Shown here in pieces: positions 26,754 through 35,211 of a stretch of 64,000 nt of DNA. The stretch's first letter is position 1. The number at the start of each line of letters is the position of its first letter. The notes under the pieces were generated by a model, which worked only from the letters and a program-made list of their open reading frames with translations, searched no databases and had not been told where the DNA came from. Origin of the DNA: Staphylococcus edaphicus (lineage in GTDB: Bacteria; Bacillota; Bacilli; Staphylococcales; Staphylococcaceae); assembly GCF_002614725.1 (NCBI RefSeq), contig NZ_MRZN01000010.1:1-64000 (forward strand). The letters run 5' to 3'. The position numbers and the translations under genes are program-made.

Positions 26754-26798
26754 TATGAAGTATAAAATTAAGTTTGTAAATAGTAATTATTACGATTT
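26754..26798 (-). promoter_or_regulatory. Zur box and promoter of the 35-residue gene
   Basis: At 26778-26798 the 21-bp palindrome AAATAGTAAT-T-ATTACGATTT differs from the Gram-positive Zur consensus (AAATCGTAAT and its complement around one base) at one position. On the minus strand the box runs into TTTACA, which is followed by 17 bp and CATAAT. Zur bound with zinc would block this promoter. The distance to the divergent MFS gene (about 140 bp) makes control of that gene less likely. Confidence 0.75.
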
Positions 26799-26935
26799 GA
26801 ACAAAGGAGTATAGTATGTTTAAAAAATAACAATCTTTTTGAGTTATTTTAATGTCATGTAAACATTTTATATGTATAATGCATAAATGCGACTACTTAC
26901 AGTAGTATAGAATAACGAGTAAATAGGAGATAATA

Positions 26936-28393
26936 ATGACTCAAAAAACAAAAATGATAATGATATTAATGATGTTGTTTGGTGGTTTCTTTGGACTATT
27001 AAATGAAACACTTTTAACAACAGCTTTACCGAGTATAATGAAAGATTTCAATATTGACTATACGCAAGTACAATGGCTAACAACGGCCTTTTTATTAACG
27101 AATGGTGTGGTTGTACCGTTATCAGCAATGATTATACAACGTTTTTCAACAAGACAAGTGTTCTTAACAGCAATTTTTATATTCTTTATAGGTACAATCA
27201 TTGCAGGATTTAGCCCGAATTTCACAGTGCTATTAAGTGCTAGAATTATTCAAGCAATGGGCTCAGGTATTATGATGCCATTAATGATGACTACAATTTT
27301 AGATATATTCGAGCCACATGAACGTGGGAAATATATGGGGACTTTTGGACTAGTCATAGGATTAGCTCCAGCAATCGGACCAACACTTTCTGGTTATTTA
27401 GTAGAGTATTTTGATTGGCGCTCATTGTTCCATGTTGTTGCACCAATCGCAGCAGCTACTTTTCTTGTATCAATAAAATTTGTTAAAAATGTTGGTACAA
27501 ATAGAAAAGCACCAATCGATATACTATCTATTGTCTTATCGGTATTAGGGTTCGGTGGCTTGTTATATGGGACAAGTTCATTATCCAGAGATGGATGGAA
27601 TGATCCTATCGTATTAACAACGATTATTGGTGGATTAGTTTTAGTCATATTATTTATTTTCCGCCAAACAAAATTAGCAACACCGTTATTAGATTTCTCA
27701 GTATTTAAAAACAGTCAATTTGCAGTTGGTATTGTTATCATGGCCTTTACGATGATAGCCATGATTGGTTCAGAAACTGTATTGCCAATGTTTGTACAAA
27801 ATATTATGAAAGATTCAGCATTACAGTCTGGTTTAATATTATTACCTGGGGCAATAGTGATGGGTATTATGTCTGTTGTATCTGGTTTTTTATATGAAAA
27901 ATATGGTGCAAAAATACTTGCCTTCATAGGTATGCTGATTGTTGTCGTAACGAGTTCATATTTTATATTTATGGACGAAAACACTTCATCAGCTATGTTA
28001 GCAACGATTTATGGAATCCGAATGATTGGTATTGCACTCGGTTTAATGCCGTTAATGACACATACAATGAACCAGTTATCTCGAGATATGAATGCGCATG
28101 GTTCTTCTATGACTAATACAGTGCAACAGATATCAGCTTCGATAGGAACAGCAGCGCTCATAACAATCATGAGCCAAGTAGCTAAAGATTTTTCGCCTGA
28201 TATGAGTGACTATAGTGGCATGGGCAAAAAAGAAATGGCTATGCAAATTCAACATGAAGCATTGTTGAGTGGATATCATGCAGCATTTTGGTTCGCAGTC
28301 ATCATTTCTATTATTAGTTTAATAAGTGTATTTATGCTTAAAAGTAAGCGACAAATAGAGCAAGAGCAACGCGAACAAGAAGAAGCAAATTAA
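26936..28393 (+). CDS. DHA2-family multidrug MFS transporter (EmrB/QacA/LmrB type)
   Basis: 485 residues, fourteen predicted membrane segments. The start region GGFFGLLNETLLTTALPSIMKDF contains the DHA2 motif; WLTTAFLLTNGVVVPLSAMI and GLAPAIGPTLSGYLVEYFDWR (motif C) follow. Highly charged C-terminus (KSKRQIEQEQREQEEAN). It likely expels drugs, dyes or lipids by proton antiport. ATG preceded by AATAGGAGATAATA. Monocistronic with a strong terminator. Confidence 0.85.
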   Translation: MTQKTKMIMILMMLFGGFFGLLNETLLTTALPSIMKDFNIDYTQVQWLTTAFLLTNGVVVPLSAMIIQRFSTRQVFLTAIFIFFIGTIIAGFSPNFTVLLSARIIQAMGSGIMMPLMMTTILDIFEPHERGKYMGTFGLVIGLAPAIGPTLSGYLVEYFDWRSLFHVVAPIAAATFLVSIKFVKNVGTNRKAPIDILSIVLSVLGFGGLLYGTSSLSRDGWNDPIVLTTIIGGLVLVILFIFRQTKLATPLLDFSVFKNSQFAVGIVIMAFTMIAMIGSETVLPMFVQNIMKDSALQSGLILLPGAIVMGIMSVVSGFLYEKYGAKILAFIGMLIVVVTSSYFIFMDENTSSAMLATIYGIRMIGIALGLMPLMTHTMNQLSRDMNAHGSSMTNTVQQISASIGTAALITIMSQVAKDFSPDMSDYSGMGKKEMAMQIQHEALLSGYHAAFWFAVIISIISLISVFMLKSKRQIEQEQREQEEAN

Positions 28394-28410
28394 AAAGATA
28401 GTAAAGGAAA

Positions 28411-28446
28411 ACAGTCGACAACTTGTGTATTGTCGACTGTTTTTAT
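28411..28446 (+). terminator. Terminator of the DHA2 transporter gene
   Basis: ACAGTCGACAA and TTGTCGACTGT form a perfect 11-bp stem with an 8-base loop, followed by TTTTTAT. Confidence 0.92.
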
Positions 28447-28560
28447 ATTCGGAAAGAGGTATATAAATATAATGTTTTTGTTGTTATATATTAAAGAAAC
28501 TGTGTTATTTTTATTTACCCTTATATATAGTAATAATTGAAGACTGACGTGAGTCGTTTT

Positions 28561-28896
28561 ATAGAACATTCGATGAGATTATATGATGAACCATTTCAAT
28601 TAGTAAATAAAGGTTCGAAAACTGTAGAAATACGATTAAATGATGAAAAAAAGTAAGCAGTTCAACAGGAGGATGTTATAATATTTACTAATTTAAATTC
28701 AGGTGAGCAATTGAAGGTGAAAGCGAATCGCCTTGAAGTATTTCATTCATTTCAAGATTTAGTGCAACAATACTCAAATTAAGCGCTTGGATTCGATGAT
28801 AATATACAGTTATCCAAAGAGTTAGCATCTATTTATCAAATATATTCACAAACCGATGGACTTCATTTGGGTGCACTAGCATATGCATTTAATTGA
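28561..28896 (+). pseudogene. Decayed ASCH-domain protein gene
   Basis: One continuous frame (111 codons plus stop) reads as an ASCH-domain protein: HSMRLYDEPFQLVNKGSKTVEIRLNDE, later DVIIFTNLNSGEQLKVKANRL and SFQDLVQQYSN, then ALGFDDN and LGALAYAF. The ASCH signature G-x-K-T-V/I-E-x-R is present. It is broken by in-frame TAA codons at 28654-28656 (codon 32) and 28780-28782 (codon 74), and the expected initiator is ATA at 28561. ASCH domains resemble PUA-type RNA-binding folds. No frameshifts are needed to read it, so the decay looks recent. Confidence 0.8.
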
Positions 28897-28929
28897 CTAA
28901 AAGATGTGATGTTAAATTTTTTAGGCATA

Positions 28930-28970
28930 AAAAAGGAGCCGACATGCAAGATGTCTTGCTCCTTTTTATA
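28930..28970. terminator. Bidirectional terminator
   Basis: AAAAAGGAGC and GCTCCTTTTT flank an inner ACAT/ATGT stem. It lies between the pseudogene (plus) and the FemAB-family gene (minus). Confidence 0.9.
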
Positions 28971-28995
28971 GTTTGTAGTAATGAAGATGTAATCT

Positions 28996-30228
28996 CTATA
29001 ATTTTCCAGTTAATTTGCCAAGTCGATAAAGTCCTGGTTTGATAGGCTTAATAAAATCACCTATATATTCTTCAACATTTGCGTTGAAACCTTTTTTGAA
29101 CTGTTGTACACCATAATCAATTGCATCTTCACTAAAGTCTCCAGTAATACCGTAGAAATTATAACGGTCAATTTGGTGCGCCTTAGCAAATTTAATCATT
29201 TCCCATTGTAGTTTATACGCCCCCATATAGGCATTATAAGCTGGATTAGAACCACTAGATAAATAATACACTTCATAGTCATTATAAATATAGATAGCAG
29301 CTGCCAAATCTAGGATTGAACCATCAGTGTCAATGGTTTTGTTGGTATCATCAATTTTACGTTGCGTACTTGTAATTTGCTGATTGAGTTGTGTTTGCTT
29401 TGTTTTTTGTTTTTTTGAATTGGGACTTTCTTGTAATGATGTTTCAACATCTTTCATTTGACTATTTAATGAATCTAATTTTTGCTGTAGATTACGAACG
29501 TATTCAGTTAAATCAATATAGGCTAATTGTATTGACGCATACCCTTGGTAATCTCTCTGTAGTTGTTCAAAGTATGGTTCATCACGGAAACTGAAACCGT
29601 GTTTTTCTTCAGCCATTTTAAACAATTTGAAAAAGCGGCTTGTTTCTTCGATAGGTAATTGACGTACTTTGACGCCCATTTCTTCAGTACGCTTAATATT
29701 GCGACGCGTTTGATAATCCATCTCTTTAAGTAATTGTTGTTCTGATTTATCTTTTAAATCTAAAACAGATAACCAGCGGATTTGACTTGTTTTGGAATAA
29801 CCAACGGGATAACCTTGATGTATGTAACCCAATTTTTCTAAAGTGCGAATAAGCATACGATTATCATAAGATTCAATAATTTCACCATCAGCATTACGCA
29901 AATTTTCTAATATATATGGATCAAGTAATACATAAAGGCAGTTATGCTGTTTGAGATAGTTTGTTAATGAACTAAAATAAAAATCAACAAGTGCTATATT
30001 ATTATAATCTAAAATAGGGCCTCGTTGACTATAAAAGTATTTGAAGAATTTTAACGCGCGGGCTTCTGTAAACATACCTGCGGCTATGACTTCTCCATTA
30101 TCGTCTTTAACACCTAACAAATGTGCATTGTGTTGGGCATCATAATTGACGCGTGTTTGTGTATAGTGTGAAAAATGATTGTGTGTGAATTTTTGGAATT
30201 CTTCGGGGGTAAGATTCACGAATAACAT
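28996..30228 (-). CDS. FemAB-family aminoacyltransferase (FmhA-like)
   Basis: 410 residues. FemABX fold with KYFYSQRGPILDYNN near residue 70, LDLKDKSEQQLLKEMDYQTRRNIKRTEEMGVKVR in the middle (the (R/K)R-N-I/T-K-(K/R) helix) and FYGITGDFSEDAIDYGVQQFKKGFNANVEEYIGDF near the end. Residues about 244-305 form the charged coiled-coil arm typical of FemA/FemB. These enzymes add amino acids from tRNA to lipid-II cross-bridges. FemX, FemA and FemB are usually at other loci; an isolated copy like this fits FmhA, of less clear role. Assignment to FmhA is tentative. Confidence 0.8.
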   Translation of the reverse strand: MLFVNLTPEEFQKFTHNHFSHYTQTRVNYDAQHNAHLLGVKDDNGEVIAAGMFTEARALKFFKYFYSQRGPILDYNNIALVDFYFSSLTNYLKQHNCLYVLLDPYILENLRNADGEIIESYDNRMLIRTLEKLGYIHQGYPVGYSKTSQIRWLSVLDLKDKSEQQLLKEMDYQTRRNIKRTEEMGVKVRQLPIEETSRFFKLFKMAEEKHGFSFRDEPYFEQLQRDYQGYASIQLAYIDLTEYVRNLQQKLDSLNSQMKDVETSLQESPNSKKQKTKQTQLNQQITSTQRKIDDTNKTIDTDGSILDLAAAIYIYNDYEVYYLSSGSNPAYNAYMGAYKLQWEMIKFAKAHQIDRYNFYGITGDFSEDAIDYGVQQFKKGFNANVEEYIGDFIKPIKPGLYRLGKLTGKL

Positions 30229-30507
30229 ATATATTTGCCTCCTTAAATGGCAATGATTATTTTCGAAATATAGTTGGACAACTTATAATCAGTATAACAA
30301 AATTACTATTAAATACCATGTTTTATAAAAAAATAAATTGCAATATTAAAAAGATTTTATTATATACTATATGGTATTGATTTTTGGGATGAATTGAAAA
30401 ATAATATAGTACATTGTAACGATTCAGTGTATGATGTTATTTACGGTTATAATGTATATTAAATGATTTAATAGAGAATAGGAAATGTTTTAGGAGTGAA
30501 ATGAATT

Positions 30508-30876
30508 ATGAAAAAAATTTTAACATTAATAATAGCAGCTACAGTGATGGTTGTTGGTTGTAGTAGTGGCAAATATGCAGACAAAATAGATAAAGCAGTT
30601 CATAAACAACAAAATTACCAAAAACATCTTGCACAAGAGCATAAAGGTGATATTGAACATAAATTCGAAAAAAAAGATGCTAATATATATGTTTATGAAA
30701 AAGGTAAATTTGTAATAATTGCTTATAAGCCAATAAAAAATGATGAAGAAGTACATTACTATACTTATAAATTTATTAATGGTAAAGCTAAGTTTATAAA
30801 AGATTTTAATCCAAAAGGTTATTCACAGAAACATGAACCAGACTATAAAGAAGAAAACATGGATGTAGATGAGTAA
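30508..30876 (+). CDS. Cystatin-like fold lipoprotein (DUF4467 type)
   Basis: 122 residues with a lipoprotein signal (MKKILTLIIAATVMVVGC, Cys18). The mature part KIDKAVHKQQNYQKHLAQEH and DANIYVYEKGKFVIIAYKPIKNDEEVHYYTYKF matches a staphylococcal family of surface lipoproteins with a cystatin-like fold. Function unknown. It precedes dsbA by 26 bp in the same direction, which suggests co-transcription; a role in envelope redox is not established. Confidence 0.78.
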   Translation: MKKILTLIIAATVMVVGCSSGKYADKIDKAVHKQQNYQKHLAQEHKGDIEHKFEKKDANIYVYEKGKFVIIAYKPIKNDEEVHYYTYKFINGKAKFIKDFNPKGYSQKHEPDYKEENMDVDE

Positions 30877-30902
30877 CACTCAAATGAATTGAGGTGCAAA
30901 CA

Positions 30903-31517
30903 ATGAACAAGCCATGGTATTATATTGTGTTTATTTTAACGCTTGTGTTAGCAGTTGGGTGCACAAGGGCAGAAGATACGCATAAAGAAGATGGAAAAAC
31001 AGCTGATGGTAAAATAAGAATCATTGAGTATGGAGATTTTAAGTGTCCATATTGCAAAAAAGTCGAAGAAAAGATAATGCCAAAATTAAAAAAAGACTAT
31101 ATCGATTCAGGCAAAGTAGATTATCAATTTGTAAATATGGCTTTTTTAGGTGAGGATTCTATTATAGGATCAAGAGCAGGTCATGCTGTACAAAGATTAG
31201 CACCTGAACATTATTTAAAATTCCAAGCATTGATGTTTCAGCAACAACCTAATACTGAAAAAGAATGGATTACACAGCGTATAGTGGATCAACAAATCGA
31301 TCAACTTAAAGTGAGTCCAGAACTTAGAGATAAAATAAAACATGACTATAAAGCAAAACATAGTCAATCTTGGAAAGCGGCTAAAAAGGATCAAGAACAA
31401 TACAAAGCACATCACATTGATACAGCACCTACTGTATTCGTTCATGGTCAGAAGTTAGACGATCCGTATGATATTGAAAGTTACAGGAAAATATTAGAAA
31501 AAGAATCAGATGATTAG
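30903..31517 (+). CDS. dsbA: Thiol-disulfide oxidoreductase DsbA (lipoprotein)
   Basis: 204 residues from the ATG at 30903; a GTG at 30894 overlaps GAGGTG, the ribosome site. Lipobox AVGC (Cys20) anchors it on the outer membrane face. The thioredoxin-like domain has the active site FKCPYCKK (Cys48/Cys51) and the cis-proline loop TAPTVFV. Blocks such as FVNMAFLGEDSIIGSRAGHAV and SWKAAKKDQEQ match staphylococcal DsbA, which introduces disulfides into a few exported proteins. Co-directional with the preceding lipoprotein and closed by a terminator. Confidence 0.9.
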   Translation: MNKPWYYIVFILTLVLAVGCTRAEDTHKEDGKTADGKIRIIEYGDFKCPYCKKVEEKIMPKLKKDYIDSGKVDYQFVNMAFLGEDSIIGSRAGHAVQRLAPEHYLKFQALMFQQQPNTEKEWITQRIVDQQIDQLKVSPELRDKIKHDYKAKHSQSWKAAKKDQEQYKAHHIDTAPTVFVHGQKLDDPYDIESYRKILEKESDD

Positions 31518-31538
31518 TAGTAAGTGAATTTTGAATTT

Positions 31539-31586
31539 AAGCACAAACAAAGCAAAGCTACGATTTGCTTTGTTTGTGCTTTTTAT
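31539..31586 (+). terminator. dsbA terminator
   Basis: AAGCACAAACAAAGCAAA pairs perfectly with TTTGCTTTGTTTGTGCTT (18-bp stem), followed by TTTAT. Confidence 0.93.
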
Positions 31587-31597
31587 TTTTAAAAAGT

Positions 31598-31686
31598 AAA
31601 TCGTAATAATTACGAAAAAAACGGCGATTGGTATTGCATTAAAGAGGAATAAAGCATATAATAATAAATCGTAACAATTACTATTT
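31598..31686 (+). promoter_or_regulatory. adcA promoter with two Zur boxes
   Basis: Promoter TTGCAT (31634-31639), 17-bp spacer, TATAAT (31657-31662). Box one, AAATCGTAAT-A-ATTACGAAAA at 31598-31618, lies upstream of -35; box two, AAATCGTAAC-A-ATTACTATTT at 31666-31686, lies at the transcription start and reaches the ribosome site. Both match the Zur palindrome with two or three mismatches. Zinc-loaded Zur should silence adcA. Confidence 0.85.
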
Positions 31687-31699
31687 AGGAGGATTTAAA

Positions 31700-33235
31700 T
31701 TGAAACAATATGCATATATAAGCATTATCGTGTTGGCATTAATCACTATCCTAACAGCTTGTGGAAAAGGTGATTCCGATAATACAGAGTCGAATAAGAA
31801 AATAAAAATAAATACTACTGTGTATCCTTTAAAATCATTTGCTGAACAAATAGGAGGAAAGCACGTAGATGTACATTCGATTTATCCGGCCGGGGCAGAT
31901 TTACATAGCTATGAACCTACGCAAAAAGATATTATTAATGCATCAAAAGGCGATTTATTTGTTTATACAGGGGACCATCTTGACCCAATAGCTAAAAAAG
32001 TAGCTGCAACAATTAAAAAAGATGACAACAAATTATCACTTGAAGAAAAAATAGATAAGTCTCAATTGCTGACTGATCAACATAGTCACGAGGGAGAAGG
32101 AGAAAATCATAGTCATGAAGCGCATCATCATAATGGGTACGATCCTCATGTATGGATGGATCCTAAATTTAATCAGTCATTTGCTAAAGCAATTAAAGAT
32201 GAACTAATTAAGAAAGATCCAAAGCATAAAAAAACATATGAAGCTAATTATAAAAAATTAAATAAAGATTTAAAAGATATAGATCATGAAATGAAGCGTG
32301 TTACAAAAGATAAACACAAAAATACGATATTTATATCCCATGAATCTATTGGATACCTTGCGGAAAGATATGGTTTTGTGCAAAAAGGTGTACAAAATAT
32401 GAATGCTGAAGATCCATCGCAACAAGCATTGTCTAAAATAGTGAAAGAAATTAAAGAATCTGGTGCAAAATATATTTTATATGAAGACAATGTATCAAAT
32501 AAAGTAACAGATACGATACGTCAAGAAACAGATGCTAAGCCTTTAAAATTTTATAACATGGAAACGTTAAATCAAACACAACAAAAAGATCATAAATTGA
32601 ATTACCAAGCATTGATGAATAAAAATATATCAAATATTGATAAAGCTTTGAGTGATCATATTCAAATTCAAGATGATAAGAATCAAAGTAAGCATGATAA
32701 AGCAATTTCTGATGGCTATTTCAAAGATAGCCAAGTTAAAGATAGAGCGTTGTCAGATTATAAAGGTCATTGGCAATCGGTTTATCCATACTTAAAAGAT
32801 GGTACTTTGGATGAAGTGATGAAACATAAAGCTGAAAATGATAAGTCAATGACTGCTAAAGCGTATAAAACATATTATAACAAAGGTTATAAAACTGATA
32901 TAAGTAACATCAGTATTACGGAAGATGCCATAACATTTGAAAAAAATGGTGAAAAAGAAACAGGAAAATATATTTATGACGGTAAGGATATATTAAAATA
33001 TGACAAAGGTAATAGAGGTGTGAGATATACATTTAAGTTAGCAAATGATAATAGCAAATTACCTAAATATGTGCAATTCAGTGATCATAATATTGCACCA
33101 AAGAAAACTGAGCACTTTCATATATTTATGGGCAACGATAAAGATAAAGTCTTAAAAGAATTAGATAATTGGCCAACCTATTATCCTGAATCACTTAAGC
33201 CTGAAGATATAAAAGAGGAAATGTTAGCGCATTAA
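31700..33235 (+). CDS. adcA: Zinc-binding lipoprotein AdcA (ZnuA domain fused to ZinT)
   Basis: 511 residues, TTG start behind TAGGAGGA. Lipobox LTAC (Cys21). The first domain (about 37-310) is a cluster 9 metal-binding protein: IYPAGADLHSYEPT, the His-rich loop HSHEGEGENHSHEAHHH, DPHVWMDP, FISHESIGYLAERYGF and ILYEDNVSNKVTD. The second domain (about 325-511) is ZinT: ISDGYFKDSQVKDRALSDY, WQSVYPYLKDGTLDEV and PKKTEHFHIFMGND. It captures zinc outside the cell for an AdcBC transporter that is not in this window. Two Zur boxes control it. Confidence 0.94.
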   Translation: MKQYAYISIIVLALITILTACGKGDSDNTESNKKIKINTTVYPLKSFAEQIGGKHVDVHSIYPAGADLHSYEPTQKDIINASKGDLFVYTGDHLDPIAKKVAATIKKDDNKLSLEEKIDKSQLLTDQHSHEGEGENHSHEAHHHNGYDPHVWMDPKFNQSFAKAIKDELIKKDPKHKKTYEANYKKLNKDLKDIDHEMKRVTKDKHKNTIFISHESIGYLAERYGFVQKGVQNMNAEDPSQQALSKIVKEIKESGAKYILYEDNVSNKVTDTIRQETDAKPLKFYNMETLNQTQQKDHKLNYQALMNKNISNIDKALSDHIQIQDDKNQSKHDKAISDGYFKDSQVKDRALSDYKGHWQSVYPYLKDGTLDEVMKHKAENDKSMTAKAYKTYYNKGYKTDISNISITEDAITFEKNGEKETGKYIYDGKDILKYDKGNRGVRYTFKLANDNSKLPKYVQFSDHNIAPKKTEHFHIFMGNDKDKVLKELDNWPTYYPESLKPEDIKEEMLAH

Positions 33236-33409
33236 TAGTAATGTTTTAATAAAACCTTCAAGAGGAATTGAAAGTTTTATGAATAGTTCATTCAGTAAAG
33301 GGAATAAATTAAAAGAGTCATAGGTTGAGCTTTTTTGTTTGATATATTTTATATACTTGGTATAATAAATGTATTGAATAACTTATCATATCTTGGAGGT
33401 ATAAATATA

Positions 33410-33925
33410 ATGACAAAATTTAATTTTGATCCAGCACATTCAGTAGTAGAATTTTCAGTTAGACACTTAATGATTTCAAATATTAAAGGTAGATTTACAG
33501 AATTTAATGCTAATCTTGAAGGTAATCTCAATGATTTAAGCACGTTAAAAGGGAGCTTCACTATTGACGCTAACTCAATAGATACACGCATAGGAGATCG
33601 TGATTCGCATTTACGTAGTGGTGATTTCTTAGATGTTGAAACTTATCCTGAAATTAAATTTGAATTAGCAAAAGCTGATGAAAAATCAATTACTGGAAAT
33701 GTTACAATTAAAGGTGTAACGAAAGAAGAAACTTTTGATTTATCATATGAAGGTCAAAGTAAAAATCCAATGAACGGAGCTACAACAGTTGGCTTTATTG
33801 TTAATGGCTCAATCGATCGTGAAAAATATGGTATTACATTTAACCAAGCACTTGAAACTGGTGGCGTTATGATTGGTAAAGATGTAAATTTCCAAGTCAG
33901 TTTAGAATTTGCTTTAGAAGACTAA
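33410..33925 (+). CDS. YceI family protein
   Basis: 171 residues from the ATG at 33410 (TTGGAGG upstream); no signal peptide. The YceI lipocalin-like barrel is evident: FNFDPAHSVVEFSVRHLMISNIKGRF, SIDTRIGDRDSHLRSGDFLDVETYPEIKF, then GNVTIKGVTKEETF and GFIVNGSIDREKYGI. Family members bind isoprenoid or other hydrophobic ligands; the physiological role in staphylococci is unknown. Single gene with strong terminator. Confidence 0.92.
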   Translation: MTKFNFDPAHSVVEFSVRHLMISNIKGRFTEFNANLEGNLNDLSTLKGSFTIDANSIDTRIGDRDSHLRSGDFLDVETYPEIKFELAKADEKSITGNVTIKGVTKEETFDLSYEGQSKNPMNGATTVGFIVNGSIDREKYGITFNQALETGGVMIGKDVNFQVSLEFALED

Positions 33926-33937
33926 ATTTAATATATA

Positions 33938-33975
33938 AAGAAGCGCTACTCGACCATCGAGTAGCGCTTCTTTTA
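33938..33975. terminator. Bidirectional terminator
   Basis: AAGAAGCGCTACTCGA and TCGAGTAGCGCTTCTT form a perfect 16-bp stem with a three-base loop, between the yceI-like gene (plus) and the HAAS protein gene (minus). Confidence 0.95.
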
Positions 33976-34746
33976 TGGTTGTTGATTTTTCTTTTCACGG
34001 TAATATTGCACGACGATATAACTGATGAATATTAATGAAAGGATAGTTAATACAATTGATGAAATAATGACGTATGTTGGATTAGTGTAATCACTGCCAG
34101 TAAAGATTAGGCCAAGTAGGTTTGGAATACACAAAATTAAAATAAGACCGGCAAAATATTTTTGCTTTAATAAAAAACATATAGCTATTGTCATTATTAA
34201 CAGTATGCTTCCAGTCACAAAGTTAGTGGTTTGATTTGGCGCCCAAAAAGTGAATATTGGATAATGACGTAATAAGTATTCACTTAATAAATAGATGCCA
34301 AAGATTGCAGCAGATGAAAAACCTATGGCGGTGTAAGTCTTTTTACTGTCTCCCCACGTCATAATTAATTTTTTGAAGAAAAATAATATAAAAACGAATG
34401 AGCCGATAAATATGAAAATGATATAAAAAATAAGCGCTAATGTTAGTTGAAATGAGTTATCTAACATTCTAGGAATGATAACCATGATAGTCATAAACGA
34501 AATGAAATAAAATATGTATTTATAAATGCCTTGTGTTAAATTCAGCTCTTTTGAGAAAGTATTAGCATATGTTTTTACTGGGGTATTCAATAAATCATCG
34601 GTACTTTCATTTTGCGCTTCAGCAGTGATGATATGGTCTCGTAATTCTTCTTCAATCTCATTAACTTCCTTTTCATTCTTACCTCGAAACAATAATTCGA
34701 TACGTAATTTTAACAAAAAATCTTCTGCTTTTTTAGTTAACATCAT
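33973..34746 (-). CDS. HAAS-domain membrane protein, partner of PadR regulator
   Basis: 257 residues from ATG at 34746 (GAGGAGTG upstream). The first about 75 residues form a HAAS signalling domain (LRIELLFRGKNEKEVNEIEEELRDHI), followed by six hydrophobic segments. It overlaps the end of the PadR gene, which is a frequent arrangement: PadR-HAAS pairs often control envelope or ABC transport functions. Its own effector is unknown. The charged C-terminus (YYREKKNQQP) is cytoplasmic. Confidence 0.75.
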   Translation of the reverse strand: MMLTKKAEDFLLKLRIELLFRGKNEKEVNEIEEELRDHIITAEAQNESTDDLLNTPVKTYANTFSKELNLTQGIYKYIFYFISFMTIMVIIPRMLDNSFQLTLALIFYIIFIFIGSFVFILFFFKKLIMTWGDSKKTYTAIGFSSAAIFGIYLLSEYLLRHYPIFTFWAPNQTTNFVTGSILLIMTIAICFLLKQKYFAGLILILCIPNLLGLIFTGSDYTNPTYVIISSIVLTILSLIFISYIVVQYYREKKNQQP

Positions 34747-35071
34747 TAACACTCCTCATCAAATTATTCATACCATTATTTAGATATTGCCATTTAGTTT
34801 TGAAATTTCTGAGTTCGTTTATACCGGCTTGTGTAATTGAGTAATATTTACGTTGAGGTCCACTAGTTATAGATTTTTTTGAAACACTCGTAACATAGCC
34901 TTTTTTATTTAATCGTAATAATACGGGATAAATACTACCATCACTGATTTCTGGAAATTGTTGTGCTTTCAATTTATCTAATATTTCATAGCCATAAGTT
35001 TCGCCTTGAGCAATTAAACCCAAAATTGCTCCATCTAGTAATCCCTTCATCATTTGATCTGATATTGACAT
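34733..35071 (-). CDS. PadR family transcriptional regulator
   Basis: 112 residues. The PadR winged-helix signature is complete: LLDGAILGLIAQGETYGYEILDKL, then ISDGSIYPVLLRLNKKGYV and GPQRKYYSITQAG. As a short subfamily-2 type it has one C-terminal dimerisation helix. It overlaps the HAAS gene and probably represses this two-gene operon through the inverted repeat at 35087-35109. Confidence 0.9.
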   Translation of the reverse strand: MSISDQMMKGLLDGAILGLIAQGETYGYEILDKLKAQQFPEISDGSIYPVLLRLNKKGYVTSVSKKSITSGPQRKYYSITQAGINELRNFKTKWQYLNNGMNNLMRSVNDVN

Positions 35072-35086
35072 GATACCCCTCTTTTC

Positions 35087-35129
35087 ACTATCTTATATTG
35101 TAAGATAGTATAATCCTAGATTGCGTCAA
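35087..35129 (-). promoter_or_regulatory. PadR operator and promoter
   Basis: A perfect 9-bp inverted repeat ACTATCTTA-TATTG-TAAGATAGT (35087-35109) lies 16 bp upstream of the padR start. On the minus strand TTGACG (35124-35129) is a good -35, and the -10 would fall inside the repeat, as expected for autorepression. Confidence 0.7.
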
Positions 35130-35211
35130 CTATAGTTTAATGAAAGATAGTAAGTTAAGAATTAAGTCTTTTCATTTTGGGTAATGTAAATTGAAAGAAG
35201 GAGATGATAAT

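Noticed and set aside
26816..26830. Tiny reading frame MFKK with its own AAAGGAG next to the Zur box
   Set aside because: Only four codons. It could be a remnant of a larger gene, but nothing downstream continues it.
30244..30265. Fur box upstream of the FemAB-family gene
   Set aside because: Only about 11-12 of 19 positions match in very AT-rich DNA, and the gene has no iron link.
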